Source: Gnetum montanum
Taxonomy: Eukaryota > Streptophyta > Gnetopsida > Gnetales > Gnetaceae
NCBI GenBank assembly: GCA_015680685.1
Contig: MNCI01000270.1
Location: 488,421-552,420, forward strand
Direction: 5' to 3'
DNA length: 64,000 nt
Positions 23,511 to 36,500 of the stretch are shown piece after piece. The notes under the pieces are model-generated. The model ran no database searches and was not told the origin of the DNA. It was given only the letters and a program-made list of their open reading frames with translations. Position numbers and translations under genes: made by a program. How positions within the stretch are numbered: position 1 is the stretch's first letter; each line of letters starts with the position of its first letter.

Positions 23511-23949
23511 TAGTCCCATGACTGAATAAAAACTCATCCTCAAGTTACAGTGATTACATAGTGGATAGGTATGGATTATTAACTAGAAAAAAGAAATGGA
23601 ACAATGCCGCAGTGTGGGAAGACACAACATAGAAAAATACTACAACTAAAAAAATGTGGAACTCATGTAGTTCCTGGTGGCGGTGGCTCCTCCATGGGCA
23701 CTTTTCCTTTATCCTGTGCTCCAGGCTTTGAAGCTTGATGGTGTTGAAGTATGGCCTGGAACTTCTCCTCTTCAGTCCAAGGGTCTTATGCCATCCATTC
23801 TAATGTTTCAATGTTTGACGAAGTCAACACTTCCCATAGATAGGGTAGTTACAGGAACATCTGGCTGGCTTTGACATACCACACCGCGAACACCCATCAT
23901 TCCTCTTCATAGGCTCTGGCTTTGTTCTTGTATTCATGAAGGTCTATTA

Positions 23950-26006
23950 TCCATCAAGCCAAGTTAGTTGTGACATCCTTCTATCCCTGGTAGCTAGCTT
24001 TTACCACCTCAAGTTCAGAATTTGTAACATCAAGTTTCTCTACCAGCTTCTTACGCTCTACAAATTCTGCTTCATATTTGATATGGGTGGAAGCTACCTG
24101 CTGCTCGAGCTCTGACTTTGGGCACCCTGCTATTAACATGGCAAGGTTGGCATATCTAAGGTTTTCCAACTCCATGTATTCTGTCAAGTCTTGGATCTGT
24201 AGGTCCCGGCTCTTAAGTTCCGCTTGGTGGGTGAAGGCATATGTGTGCAATATGGCCCACCAATTAGTGTGTTGAGCACTGATGTTGTTGATTTGAGCCT
24301 TGGCCATATGGATATTATTCTCTAGGATTTGTTTGTACATCCCCACCTAATCATGGAAGTGATCCTTCAGCTTCTCATGTTGTTTAGCCTCATTCTACCA
24401 CACGTTGATCTCAATTGCTGACTTTTGGCGAATAGCACCTACCTCCTCCATTGAGAGGGTTCGATTTTCTCTGGCTAAACTGCTTACATCTCGGTTGACC
24501 TGAATGAATTGTTCTCATAACTAATGAAAGTGTTCATTGAGAACATTCTTTTATTTCTCTACAGCTGTCAACCAAAGATTGTCTGCAACCAACTGCTTGT
24601 TTTCTTCTTCTAAGGCCTTGAGTGCCTTAAGATGCACATGGGTTTGCACCTGTGATGCGGAGGCATCCGAAATAGTCATCTCCTTTTCTTCCACCACCTT
24701 TTTATTCTATACAATTAACTTTGTTAGTTACTTAGTTCTAAAATTTTCTAACTGGTCTGTGGGAACAAATTACAAAGGATCCTACTGTGCTGCTTGTAAG
24801 GCCACGAGTTGCTCTTGTAGTCTCTGTACTTTAGCTTCAGCATGCTCTGCCCTTACCTCCGTTAAGACCAGTTTTCCCTTTGTGGAAATGAGGTCTGATT
24901 GAATTGTTGTTACATCTTGAGGGATGTCAAATAGGGACGTCATTACTTGTCCTATTTGAAGCAATCTATCAAGAACATCCTCATGTTCTGCAGGAGTCAT
25001 CGGGGTTCTAGCCAATGTTTGAGCATCCTGTGCTCCTGTAAGATCTACTGGTGGCACAACAGGTACGTTGAAAGATTCCTTGATGTGATCTATAACCACA
25101 TATGTAGCTCTTGCAACATTCTAGTGTTGCATGACCACCATAGTGGCCCCTTCACTAGTTTCTAACTGCACCTGGAAAGATGCCGCATTTCTTGAGATCT
25201 GTTGTGACCATCTACTTTTTCCCTCCTCCTATTTGAATGGATATTTCTCTCCTTGTGTGGTCCAATGAAATAGTAGGCTACCTGGCATCATTGATGACAT
25301 GGAATAGGTTTGTGTCATCACGACTTCCCCAACTGACCATGTTAGCGATGGCCCTAAGATGGCTCATCGATGGTTTGTAGTCTTGCGGCGGTAGTGGCTG
25401 ATCCTGGCCTATGTTGGGCCCTACTCCTTGTTATTGGTTGGGACCTATGGCTGAAGGTTGACTGGTTCCAACCACCTATTCTTCTTCTTGTTCTGGTCTT
25501 AGCTCTTCACCAGTGCTCTTTCTTGGAGCTGGCACCTTTAGCAATTCAGCATATGAAGCATTTTGAGCTTTTTGGAGGACATCATTGGTGTATCCCCAAA
25601 TACCAGCACGTCGACAAAGCTTTCTAATAAGGTAGGGGAAAGGCAACACCATCTTCCCTATCTTTCGTTCTTTGAATTGTCTCAAGATCTCCATCAAATA
25701 TAGATGGGGTAGGTTAACGTTAACCTTTCCCATCAACACTGCACATCCTCTGGCCGCATACGTTAATATTCTTTTCAAACATTTTGTGGGGAAGAGGTGG
25801 TATGTTCTAATTTTAAAATAAACTCTCTCTTCCATCATCAGCTCACCAAAAGATTTATCTCTTCCATAAGCCTTCTCTAACCAATCCTTTCGCACATTAG
25901 GGTCTGAATGGGTAGATAACTGAGCAACATGGGGCCCTGTATTCGAAAGGTAGATAACCGAGCAACATGGGGGCCTGTATTCGAAAGGTAGGTAACCGAG
26001 CAACAT
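23950..26006 (-). pseudogene. accessory gene of element Y, homologue of the one in element X
   Basis: The minus frame from about 25920 reads DPNVRKDWLEKAYGRDKSFG, MEERVYFKIRTYHLFP, GKVNVNLPHLYLMEILRQF and LPFPYLIRKLCRRAGI. This matches element X (DPKVKAEWTRKCYGVDRKEF, VERVYSKISSYHLNP, GKFPINLPQLLFLEIEKQF, LPFPYLIRKL) and the L-FP-LI-LC-AG pattern of putative plant transposon proteins. A Pro/Glu linker follows, then coiled coil at 25099-24782 and 24346-23981, with the shared LSMEEVGAIRQKSAIEI segment near 24450. Stops are scattered. The N-terminus is lost in a 38-base repeat at 25914-26008. It abuts LTR copy 3, the env-like position. Confidence 0.6.
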
Positions 26007-26008
26007 GG
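25914..26008. repeat. 38-base unit repeated about 2.5 times at the 5' edge of accessory gene Y
   Basis: The unit GTAGATAACCGAGCAACATG... followed by a GGGGCCTGTATTCGAAAG part is repeated with few changes. Because 38 is not a multiple of three, it scrambles the upstream reading frame of the accessory gene. Confidence 0.8.
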
Positions 26009-26029
26009 GGGCCTATTCATAACAAAGTT

Positions 26030-27960
26030 TCTAAGGCTACTAACTAAGAAAAGACCACCCTAGCTTATTTAGGTGTCTTTTCTCTTTCTAAGAGGCAAAA
26101 CAATGTTCCCTTAGATGATTCCTCATCTACTCAACCATCTAAACCTCATAAGAGTAAGAATCAGTACATAAAGATACCCATAAGATACTCTGTACTCCTA
26201 TGTATACTTCTTAGGGAAGGTTATCTTAAGAACCAAGTCTCCAATCAAGTGAGAGCACACTTCCATCACATTTAACTAATAGCCATTAATCCTTCTCAGT
26301 GGCAAGAATGAGATCTTAAGCTTTCTAAGCTATATGACTATCATAAATATTGCTATTATCATGAGATTGCTAGACATGATATAGATACCTGTAGAAATCT
26401 AAAATATTATGTTCAAGATCTCATTGATAAGGGAAAGATAATGATGGAAAGTGATCCATCCATGATGTATCTGGATAACGAGTAGCTAGAAGTATTTTAG
26501 AACCCATTAGGGATTAGAGGGAAAATTTTAGATTTCAAGTTGAAATACAAAGCTAGTAAGTCTCTACCTAAAAAGCCTTACATTATTCATTGGTCTAATT
26601 ATAATCAATTCAAGTAGTCATTACTAAAATCTTAGAAGTCCTATGTGATTTATTGGTCTAACTACACTACATCAGCCAAGCCAAAGCACTCATTACCACA
26701 CCCCTATCACATTTATGCCAACTCTCATCAATCTACTTTTACCTAGCATTCATCATCATTTGCTTTCCATCTTGCTATATCTCATTTTAAACCTCTTAAT
26801 GCTATTCTATTAGTTACACCCCATGCATCTCCTTTCCCTTCATCTCATGTGAAGATGTTGACTTGAATCCAATAGACCAATGAGTCATGCTAAACTAAGA
26901 ACAAGGAGAAGAAAATTGATGTTTTAAAACAATCTTCTAAAATAATAAATAAAGTTTCTTCTAGCATCAATCAAAAGCTACATCTTCAAGTGGCCTCTCA
27001 CCTTCTTCTAATCCTATTCAACTTGTTACAATAGCACCTACTCTACAACCATCTCAGTCTACAGATAGTAAGGTCTTATATTAAATAACCTTAATTGTCC
27101 ACTTTAAACACGATAATATGTCCTTGTATGACCTTGTGGTAACTTCTAAAGAACATCAGGTTGTACTATATGATGTTCTAAAAAAGATTAGAGTCCTAAG
27201 TAATATCTCTTCTTGGACAAAAGTGATATCCTCCTCTCTAGGTTTCTCACTATGGATCATATACTCTAAAATTTCATGATGAAAAACATCAAGAAAAACT
27301 TAAAGATGAGGGATACCTATTAGCTCTCAAGTTATATCATCATCAAAGTATATCCAGAGGTTGTAGTTCCTCCGATACAAGTTGATGATGGCTTTGGACC
27401 AAACATGATCATGTGGGCTATGATCAAGTGTCTTGACCTCTAGGAGTAGGTAGCATTCAATAAAACCTATATCAATCACATTTCTTTTAATGATATCTTA
27501 GTATAAGGTCTAGGTTCCATTAGGATACCATTCATGGTAGGTGATGCTATGTAATCTTATGTCGTTTTTATGATGATATGCAAGTGTCCTAGTGTTAATG
27601 GTATATTACCATGTTCCTAGATAGTTCAACATAAAGCTATTTCTTCTCCTATATATCAAAATATTCATATACCTTAATAGAAAGACATGTTTCTATAAGC
27701 TTAGTAAGAAATTAGTTGAAATTCAACTTGAATCTGGAGGTAAGCTTACAACATCCTACTCCTCCAAGAACTTTGAGGTTATCTCTGATTTTGTAGGCTT
27801 GGGCAATGAGACTATTTTTGACATTGAGTTTATAGACTTAGGCTTTGATGAACTAGAAATATGTTTACCTAAGAAGAATGATTCTTCTTCTTCTCATTCT
27901 TCTTATTCTATAGCTTAGAAGTTTATTGTGAACGCTATAACCTTAGATCCTTAGTCTTTA
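26030..27960 (+). pseudogene. gag C-terminus and aspartic protease of element D
   Basis: A Tat-type gag zinc-binding-like stretch is readable at about 26340-26450 (YYHEIARHDIDTCRNLKYYV, then DLIDKGKI). The protease follows. Its active-site motif reads VDDGFGPNMIMWAMIKCLDL near 27380-27440, where the family has an I/V-D-G/D-G-A/S type site. Then come NHISFNDILV, a GLGSIRIPFMVGDAM part and a GILPCS-W-like segment, the expected order for the Tat protease fold. Many TAG and TAA codons interrupt the frame. Confidence 0.6.
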
Positions 27961-28129
27961 ATAGCTTCATGTTTTTTTACCATTTTTTATTTACTATTAG
28001 ATAGTGAACATCTACTAGTATATGTTATAATTTTTCTTTTATTTATTTTTTTCTATTCGCTTTCATTAGGCCATGGTGGTTAGTGACTTTTCTGTAACTT
28101 TTTTTTTCTAATCATTTGTTGTTAATGGA

Positions 28130-28340
28130 TAATGTTAAATTAACAAAAAATTATTACGTTCAACATGTTGTGTCAATTTATTGTAGCTATTACTAAGAAG
28201 AAAAATGACTAAGTCAAAATTTATGTGCATGTCAAACTTGTATTTCTTTTTAAATTTCTTTATAAAATTTTGACACACATCATAACTTTTGATGTGGCAT
28301 CAAAGATAATGTAAAACAAACTTGACATTTTCTATAATTA
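28130..28340 (+). repeat. degenerate TGTCAAA/TTTTGACA motif block after protease of element D
   Basis: Several short imperfect copies of GTCAAAATTT and TTTTGACAC/ACTTTTGATGT occur here. The same motifs recur at about 32160-32530 and near 33400, so blocks lie on both sides of the antisense gene. The block is too degenerate to define a unit length. Confidence 0.35.
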
Positions 28341-28480
28341 TTTAACATAAAAAATAAATGACAAAGAGAAAATAAATTAAAAAATAGATATTTTACAAAA
28401 CTTTGCTCAACAGCCTTATTCGTTGGCCCTTTCTTCTTCTTCTTGCTTACTAATTTTTATTCGTGTGGGCTCTTCTATTA

Positions 28481-31400
28481 CTAGCCTATGGTTGTCTCTT
28501 TGGGATCTACAAATAAAAAATCAAGACCAACAAAGTTAGTTTTATTTTATTTTGTCTGTTAGATGGAATAAAATGAAATGAACACTTTGAAGTCTTAGTG
28601 CTTACCCTGAGATTCTTCATAAATCTCTAAGATTTAATGTTCTATCTCATCCAAGCTTAGGTTGGCTATGTCTAACTTGTTAAAAGTTGAACTTGGAATC
28701 TTAGAGACAATAGCTTCCCACTCTTCTTCATTAGCTTTTAATTCCTTTGGGGAGATATCATCATCTTTCCCTTCTATTGCTAGTTCTCCCTCAGGACCCC
28801 TCTATTCTCCCACTAGTGTGGTAACTTTCATACTTCATGCAAAGTCATCAAAGAATTCTTCTAACTTAGTCTATTTAATAAATAGACTCATTATTTTTTT
28901 ATCTACATAAAGAGATTTATTTTCTTTGAGTAGCTTGTGGTACTCTCTTTTGTACCACTTTTTATTTTCTTGTTGCTTCTTTCTCTAGCTTTTCTAGGCT
29001 ACAACTAGATTTCTTAAGCTTGTCATGGATCATGTCATGGCCAAAGCTAACTACATCTTCTTCATTAATGCTCTTTGGAACTTAACTCATTTATTCCTTT
29101 CTGTTCAATATACATGGGGAAGAGGATTATGCCTAATCATAATGCTATCATGAATTTTTATTTCTAGCAACTCTACATGGTCTAATTGCATCTTTATTTG
29201 TGTTTCTCTTTTTTATCTATTTTTTCATTCTTGCTTCAACGAGTCCTGGAGTATGACATTGGTATTAACATGTTCAATGGCCAACATTCCAATATTCTTT
29301 GTGTAGTTAAGATCAACACTTATTTTTTCTACAACAATTTTCTCCATTTCCACATCTATGTTTATTATAGGATCATGGAAGATCACCTAATCCCTATCTA
29401 AATTTATCATTATTACTACATTTTCAATCAAGAGAATGTTAAATTCTCTATCTCTAACTAATGAACATTGTTCTTTAGAAATAATGTTTTTAATTCACAT
29501 TCTTCTACAGAAAGAAAGTTTAGCTTGACCTCCATGTCTTCTAATATACCCCCTAACATCATCTGCTTGTCTTTGACATAAGTTTAGATTTTTCTTTTCA
29601 TCTTTGGAAAAGAAAAAAAATGATTAGTTTTTACTGATGTTAAAACATAATCAACATCAAAATTTTTGATATCGCATCATTTATAATTATTGTATGATGT
29701 GGAGAGTTTGGAGCTAGTCACTTTCTTTATCCCTTACAAATCTCTGAATCAATCAAAACTAGTTTGCTAGGAGGAGTGAGGTTTGCTCAAGGAGGAGAAG
29801 AAAGCTCAAAGTCTAAAAGTTTATTTCTTCCCTTATCTTTGCTCTCTTTCTCTTCTTGGCTTGTTTCATTAAAGTGTGAATTGAGAAGATTAAAAAATCC
29901 ATACTTTCTTCACCTCTATCATTTTTGTCTAATGAAAATAAGTTATCCAAAAAGTCTCTTTCCTCTTAGCTCATACCTTCTTTTTAGCCTTCAAGAATAG
30001 AGGAAATCATAGAACGTAGCCTCTTAGCTTTATGTTCTAATGTTTTTCTATCCCTTGCAGCTTGTTTAATTAAAAAATGATTAAGTGTTAGTGTCATGCC
30101 ATTTTTCCAGTAACATCAAAACTAAAAATAATATAGTATCCAAAACAATTATAAAAAATTTCATACAAAACTAACATAAGCTACATACTTATTTTTGCTT
30201 CTAATTTCTCCTTGGAGATGCTAATTTCTAACATCTTTGAAGTGATTTCTTCCTCTAGAAAAGTCTTTCTTTTCCTTGACATCTTTTCTTTCTCCATAGT
30301 TTTAGAGGCTCTTTTCAAAATTCCCTCCTTCCTTGCTTTGGCATCATCGCTTATTTTCTTTTGGGGTTCTTCAATGCTTTTAGATACTAAAGGCCTAACC
30401 TCTTCTCTAGTTTTTGATGTTGATGACAAAAGACCATCTCCTCTAATGTTGTAAGAAAATCTTAAATTCCCCAAGTGTTGGCACATTGTGAGCCTGAAGT
30501 CTACTTCGAAAGCAACGTTAATTTGTTTCTCCCCATTGTTGGAAAAAAAAAAGTTTCTATTGCTCTTATTAATCCATAATAACATCTAAAACTAAGTCTC
30601 TTATTCAAAATTTTCTTCTCTTCTTTCTTATTCTCTTAAGGTAGTTTTTCAATTTTATTAACTGCCCATTGACATATTATTGGTGCCCAATTGGGTGCCT
30701 TTTCTTAGAACATTGCCCATATAGTCCATACAACCTCCTAAGGGCTACTTCCCATTCATGCCCAATCTTGTTACAGAAGAGTCTTTCTATAAAAAGGGAG
30801 CAATTTCTTTTAAGTCTTTGTTATTTCCCTTGTTAACATTGATTGCATTCCTCTTCTACAAATCTACCCATTCCTCCACCACTAACAGCTTGGCTGAATC
30901 TAGCTTTGTCCTATTAATATTTATTTCCCTCTCTAAGAATCCTAATTAGTACCTTAGTATAGCCACATCCTAAGTGATCATTACTTGTTTTCAATCTACA
31001 CAAAATACAAAAATTTCTTTTCTTAGCTACATAGCTCTTTATTAGTCCAACATACTTTGCCATACCAGGGTAGGAATGCTTTAATCCTAAACACATAAAA
31101 TTCCTATCCTATTAAATCTTCCAAAATATTTTAATCCTTCATTAAAAAGCCACTTTTGAGCACTTTATGCCTCACTAGTGGACCTCAACTCATAATCCTC
31201 TACTTCTCTTGTGACATCAATAAACTTGGTATCATCAATGTTTATTTGACATGAAAATAAGAATTAATATATATTAGCTAACTTTTCATGTAAAAAATAG
31301 TAAAAATACAAAAATAACTTTTAAAATATTTTACCCTTTTAGCCACTCTACATGCTATTTGCTGACCGCATTCTATAATGGATGAATCCATCCTTTATTT

Positions 31401-32200
31401 TTGTATTCTCTCCAAAATCTATGTGTTCTTACACTCTTGCATTATACATTGATTTGGGACATGCCTAAGGTCTCCAATTTCAATGTTGTGATAGGCCTTG
31501 TAATAGATTTTAGAGGAATGCATATAATTGAGGCTTTGGATATATGAATCATTAAATCTATACCATAAATTTCAAAGTTAGTATATTTAGGAAATAAAGG
31601 CTACATTTCATTCAACTCTAAATCTTTTCTAACTCACCTCTCAACAAAAATCTAAGTGGCTAATGGGTTAGACATTATTATAATTATTTGCATTTCTAGC
31701 AGTAGTGTACTATCAACACTGAATTGCTAATATTTTGTATGCTTGCATAACTTGTCTAGGAATTTTCAATATACCATGACATCTTTGATAAGCTCCTCAA
31801 TGTTTGATCATAGCTTGAAAATAAATTTTGTGATCTTCATAGAAAATCTAGGAAGGATTAACTCCAAAGTGTGTAGGACCACTTCTTCTCCTAGGCCCAT
31901 CCATATTATGACATGAAACTATGTAATGTATAATCTTATTAATTCTATATCCCCTTTCCTTACCCATAACTTTGGTGGGATTAGGTTGTTGTCCTCAAAT
32001 AATGGCTTCCTCATTATTGGGCCAAGTTTTCTTTACTTGATTTCTACAATGCTTCTTTCATTTTCCAGAAAGAAGTACATCAGCTTAATTACTAATAGTC
32101 TAGATGCTATGGAATTCCTATACAATAATAAAATTCTACATCAAAAGCATAATTAAAATGTCAAAATTCTATGTCAACTTTTACAATTAAGCTTTGCACA
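28481..32200 (-). pseudogene. antisense accessory gene of element D (between protease and pol)
   Basis: Minus-strand coding remnants fill the protease-pol gap. The 3' end is clearest. A long exon contains EEWEAIVSKIPSSTFNKLDI and NLSLDEIEHQILEIYEE. It has a donor (CAGG/GTAAGC at 28605), an acceptor (TTTGTAG/ATCCC at 28506), and a terminal exon ending in TAG at 28481-28483. The last intron is ~99 bases, like the 95-base last intron in element C. Upstream, 30585-30181 is Lys/Arg-rich coiled coil ending at a GTATGT donor (30188). Then comes EERDFLDNLFSLDKNDRG, comparable to DEMFSSFLKERLDLGD in element C. The 31096-30914 frame (KYVGLIKSYVAKKRNFCILC) may match the FPFLVGYLSHLAKF region. The 5' end is unresolved. 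Function is unknown. Confidence 0.5.
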
Positions 32201-33513
32201 TTAGAACTTCCTATGCCTTATGACATTTCTTCCTGCTACTTTGACGCAGTTTATCAAATGTAATTTTGACGTTTTACTTCACCTTTCCCTAAGGTATTTG
32301 GTAAAAAATACTAACTAGCTTTGATTTTTTACATTAAAATAATCTAAGAGATGAGTCAAAACTTAGGCATGTTTGGCAAAAATATCTTTGACATCATACA
32401 CCATTCTTTTTGACACATGACATCATATACTTTCAATGTTGTATTAGTGTCAACATTTGATGCTTTATGTCAAAATTTACTTTTGATGTGTGATGTCACT
32501 AATGCTTGGCATTTGACAAAAATTCTTTACTTCTACCATGTAAAAACATCATGTCAAGTTTATCTCAATTGGTATTCTTTGCAGCTCAAAATTACAAAAT
32601 TGCCTTTTCTCAAGATTTTGTAAAAAGAATTACAAATTTATTCATGATAATGTTGATTTTTTTGTAATTTTACTTGTTCTATCTAATACATTTTTTATAT
32701 TTAGCTCAAAATAACATGAAAATACAAGATTTGATGTCCTAGCTATGCCACTATACAAAAGATTGTAGTAGTGATGTTAAATCTTCAAACCTTGATAAAT
32801 TTCACTATAAAAATCTGCATAACATCCTTAGATTTTGATGCATCCCTAGTGGATTGGAAAAATTAACTAAGAGATAAATACATAAATTTAATTTCTAGTT
32901 GCAAATCTAAGAGAATGCACAAAAAACAAGCAAAACATAAATAACCTTTTGGGGTTCTCAATCTCCATTACAAAATCAAACTAAAACATCAAATTTTTAG
33001 TCTATAGCTACTCTAAACCACTAGGCAATGTTAAATTCAAGCTCTATAGTCAATACCTAGTGAAATCTTTTAGAATATTGGCACATTCTAAAACTTCCAT
33101 CATAATATTGCTACAGTAATAGTAAAATTAGATAAAAATTCCTAACTAGTGTTCAACTAACTTACATTTGAGCTCTAGGAGAAAGTGAGTAGGATTGAGA
33201 AAATCCACTACTACTACTAGACCCACCTTTGGTCCCCCTATCTTCCACTATTGCTACCAGTTATCATGTTTTTTGGAAGTTCTTATTGTGTTGTCACTTT
33301 TAAATGCTTGTGCACTAATTCTCAAAAGCCCTAGAGTCAAATAAAAGCTTGTGTATCTAAATTTTCCTCTTGGCATTATTTTTGTACTATAAAAATGATA
33401 TGCACACTTAAACTTTTGACATCTGCCTTACTTTTGACATTGATTTCTTATTTGTGATATTTTCTTTTCTCCAAATAGCAAATCTAACCCTCCGATTTTG
33501 GTCTAGGTAAACA
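32201..33513 (+). repeat. AT-rich spacer with degenerate TGTCAAAATTT motifs before pol of element D
   Basis: From 32201 to about 32530 the block repeats TTTTGACA, GTCAAAATTT and ACTTTTGATGTGTGATGTC-type motifs seen after the protease at 28130-28340. The rest is AT-rich with no coding frame that I can support. The promoter of the antisense gene should lie here, but no convincing minus-strand TATA was picked out. Confidence 0.35.
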
Positions 33514-36500
33514 TGGCTTCCTACTTAGAGTATCTACTTCAATCTTTGATCTTGAGTAACCTTGAAGGTCAAGTATGTATAGCTCTAGATACCTATTTTC
33601 TTAACTTCGTATCAAACTTAGTTTGTCTCATATCCTCTTTAGACATTATTGAGGATGAGTTCATATCTTAATTAGACCTCTCTTTTCTAGATCAAGAATT
33701 TATTTTAACTAATAATAAGCTAATATCTTCTTGTGTTAAGTTGCAAAGGTGAATAATAGATCCTTTAGATTAGTGTCCTCTCTTTAGACCTTTGAGATTC
33801 TATTCTAAAAATCTTACAGAAGCATTTGATTACTTTCACCTAGGGATATAGTGATATACCCAGTGTAGACCCAAAGCTTGTTCAACATAACATCATCCTA
33901 GAGGGAGGTTCCAAACTTATCAAATAAAAGGTTAGGAAAATTCATCTTGCTATAAAAGAATCATCTATCCTATCGACTATTCCAATTAAGTTTCTAACAT
34001 GGGTATACTTTCCAAGAAGAATGGTGGCATTTTCATCTACATAAATTTTATATATCTTGATAAAGTCACTCTTAAGGATGACTTTCCTTTGCCTAATATT
34101 GATTAGCTAATTAATTCTATGGCTGGCCATGTTCTTCTATTCTTTATGGATGGTTTTTTTTGGCTATAGCCAAATTTAGATAAATCTGGAGCACTAGCAC
34201 TATACCACATTCATGACTATTTGGGGAACATTTTGCTACATCAAAAGATCCTTTCATCTCAAGAATGTTGGAGCTACCTACCAATGAGCCATTACTTTTA
34301 TCTTTTAATGACATGATGCTTGGTGTGATTAATGATTATTTTGATGACTTGACCATTAAGTCTATCTTAGCTACTAATTATGCTTCTAACTTAGATCAAG
34401 TTATAACTCTTTGTGACAAGTTTAACCTATGTATCAATCCTGAAAAGTGCATTTTTGGGGTTCTTACGAGTAACAAGTTAGATTACCTTATCTCTCAAGA
34501 TGACATAGCTATTGATCCTAATAAAGTCAAAGCTATCATAAACCTCGCACCTCATAAGAACATTTGAGGTATGTGTGTCCTTCAAGATTTTCATTAGTTA
34601 ATCCATCATTTTATTTTCAACCTTACTGATTATCTTCATCCTTTAATTCATCTACTTCATAAATTCACTTTCTTCATCTAGGATGAGAAATGCCAAAATG
34701 ATTTTGACTCCATCAAAGAAATCTTAACTACTCTTCTCATTATTCATCCTTCTTAATTTTATCAATCCTTCTATCTTTATCTATCCAAGTCTATTAATTC
34801 CATCTTTGCTATGCTTTCTCAATGAGAAGAAGATGAAGTTAATCTTCTTATATACTACATATATCATCCTTTTTCAAACTATGAGACTAGACATTCTAAT
34901 ATTGAAAAATCTTGCCTAAGTTTAGTTTTCACTCTCAAAAAGTGAAGACATTATATTCTTAATGCTAAGGTCTTTATCATCTACAAAGATAACATCCTTA
35001 AAGGTATAGCTATTAATCCTTTTGATAACCATCACTTAGTTCAATCGAAGATTTTTCTTATAGAGTTTGATCTTTTGTTCCTATCTCAATTCTCCATCAA
35101 AGGTCAAGCTATAGCTGATCTTATTTCTTCTTTTGAAATAACTAATATTGTTCATAGTTTACAAATTTATATAGGAGATGCAAATGTTGTCCTTTATTTC
35201 ATTGGAGCACATACATCCCTCAAATCTAGGGTAGCTTTTGTCCTTATTCTCTCTACTAAAAAAGTTCTTTATTAGGCTTATAAACTTGATTTTCCTTGTA
35301 CAAATAATATTGTTGAATGTGAGGCTCTCATAAGGGGCCTCTTGATAACTTTGTAAAATCAAGTCAAAACTATTACTATTTATGGTGATTCATAGCTCAT
35401 CCTAAATCAAGTTAATGGTGACTATAATATAAGGTTTCTTACCTTTAAATGGCTAAGGAACTTATCTTTTCCTTTTATGCTAATACTTTAAGCCATATTA
35501 CTCATTCTAAGAAAATGCTACCTAATGCACTAGTAGCTTTAGCTATTCATGGTGATCCTACCACTATGAGAGATCAACTAGTTTAGTTTTTTTTCTTGAC
35601 ACTTGTAATGTAATATTCTAATATATTGGTAAGCACTATTAATATGGGAGATGAAAATTAGTACTATGTTGATCTTTTCTACTACTCACAACTAGAAAAA
35701 CTCCTAGTCACATTATGTCTACTCAAAAAGAGACCTTGTATAACCATAATTGACATTTTTTTACTAATAAATTTTAATATTCTTTGTCGAATCTCTTCTA
35801 TGGATGTTCTTCTATGTTATCTCAGTCTTGCAAAGTCTAAGATAGTCCTTAATCAAGTTCACTTATGAGTTTGTCATAGATATTTAGGTTCATGTTCCAT
35901 AACTGCTAGCATAATTTCTCTAGACTCTTGATGGGACATATTAGTCAAAGATGCTTGTCACCTGGTTAAAACATGTGATACTTGCCAATAGCATAGTTCT
36001 CTTATCCTTTTTCCTTCAAAAGAGATCAACATGTCTCAAATCACATACATCTTTAAAAAATGAGATTATATCTAATTGGTTCCATTAATCCTTCTTCATT
36101 TGTCGGGCATCAATTATTTTAACTACTACAAAACATTTTATTAAGTATGTTGAAATTGTTCCTTTGCATTCCACCAAATCCCATATTATTTGTTGCTTTA
36201 TCCTTAATCACATCATAGCTCGCTTTAGCATACTCTTTAAATTATTACTAATAATGAACCTTAATTAAAAAGTAAGGTGGTAGTTAATTTTTACTTCATG
36301 TATCACATTGCTTAATCTTTCTCATTGTCTTACTATCCTCAATCTAATGGGTAGGCTAAGTCTACTAATAAAGCTCTTATACATTTTCTTTATACCATGA
36401 TTGATAAAACCCAACGTGACTAGCACATAAAACTATCTCATGATCTTTGAGTTTATTGTACCACTTTCTTCATACCTCTAACTTTCTAACCTATGGTTCT

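Noticed and set aside
24537-24902. 121-codon plus-strand ORF
   Set aside because: It overlaps the coiled-coil coding of accessory gene Y on the other strand and has a Ser/Cys-rich, antisense-shadow composition.
29764-30000. Plus-strand Ser/Leu-rich ORFs at 28.6-30.8 kb as sense genes
   Set aside because: They mirror the Lys/Glu-rich coiled coil of the minus-strand antisense gene of element D, which has splice signals and motif order on its side.
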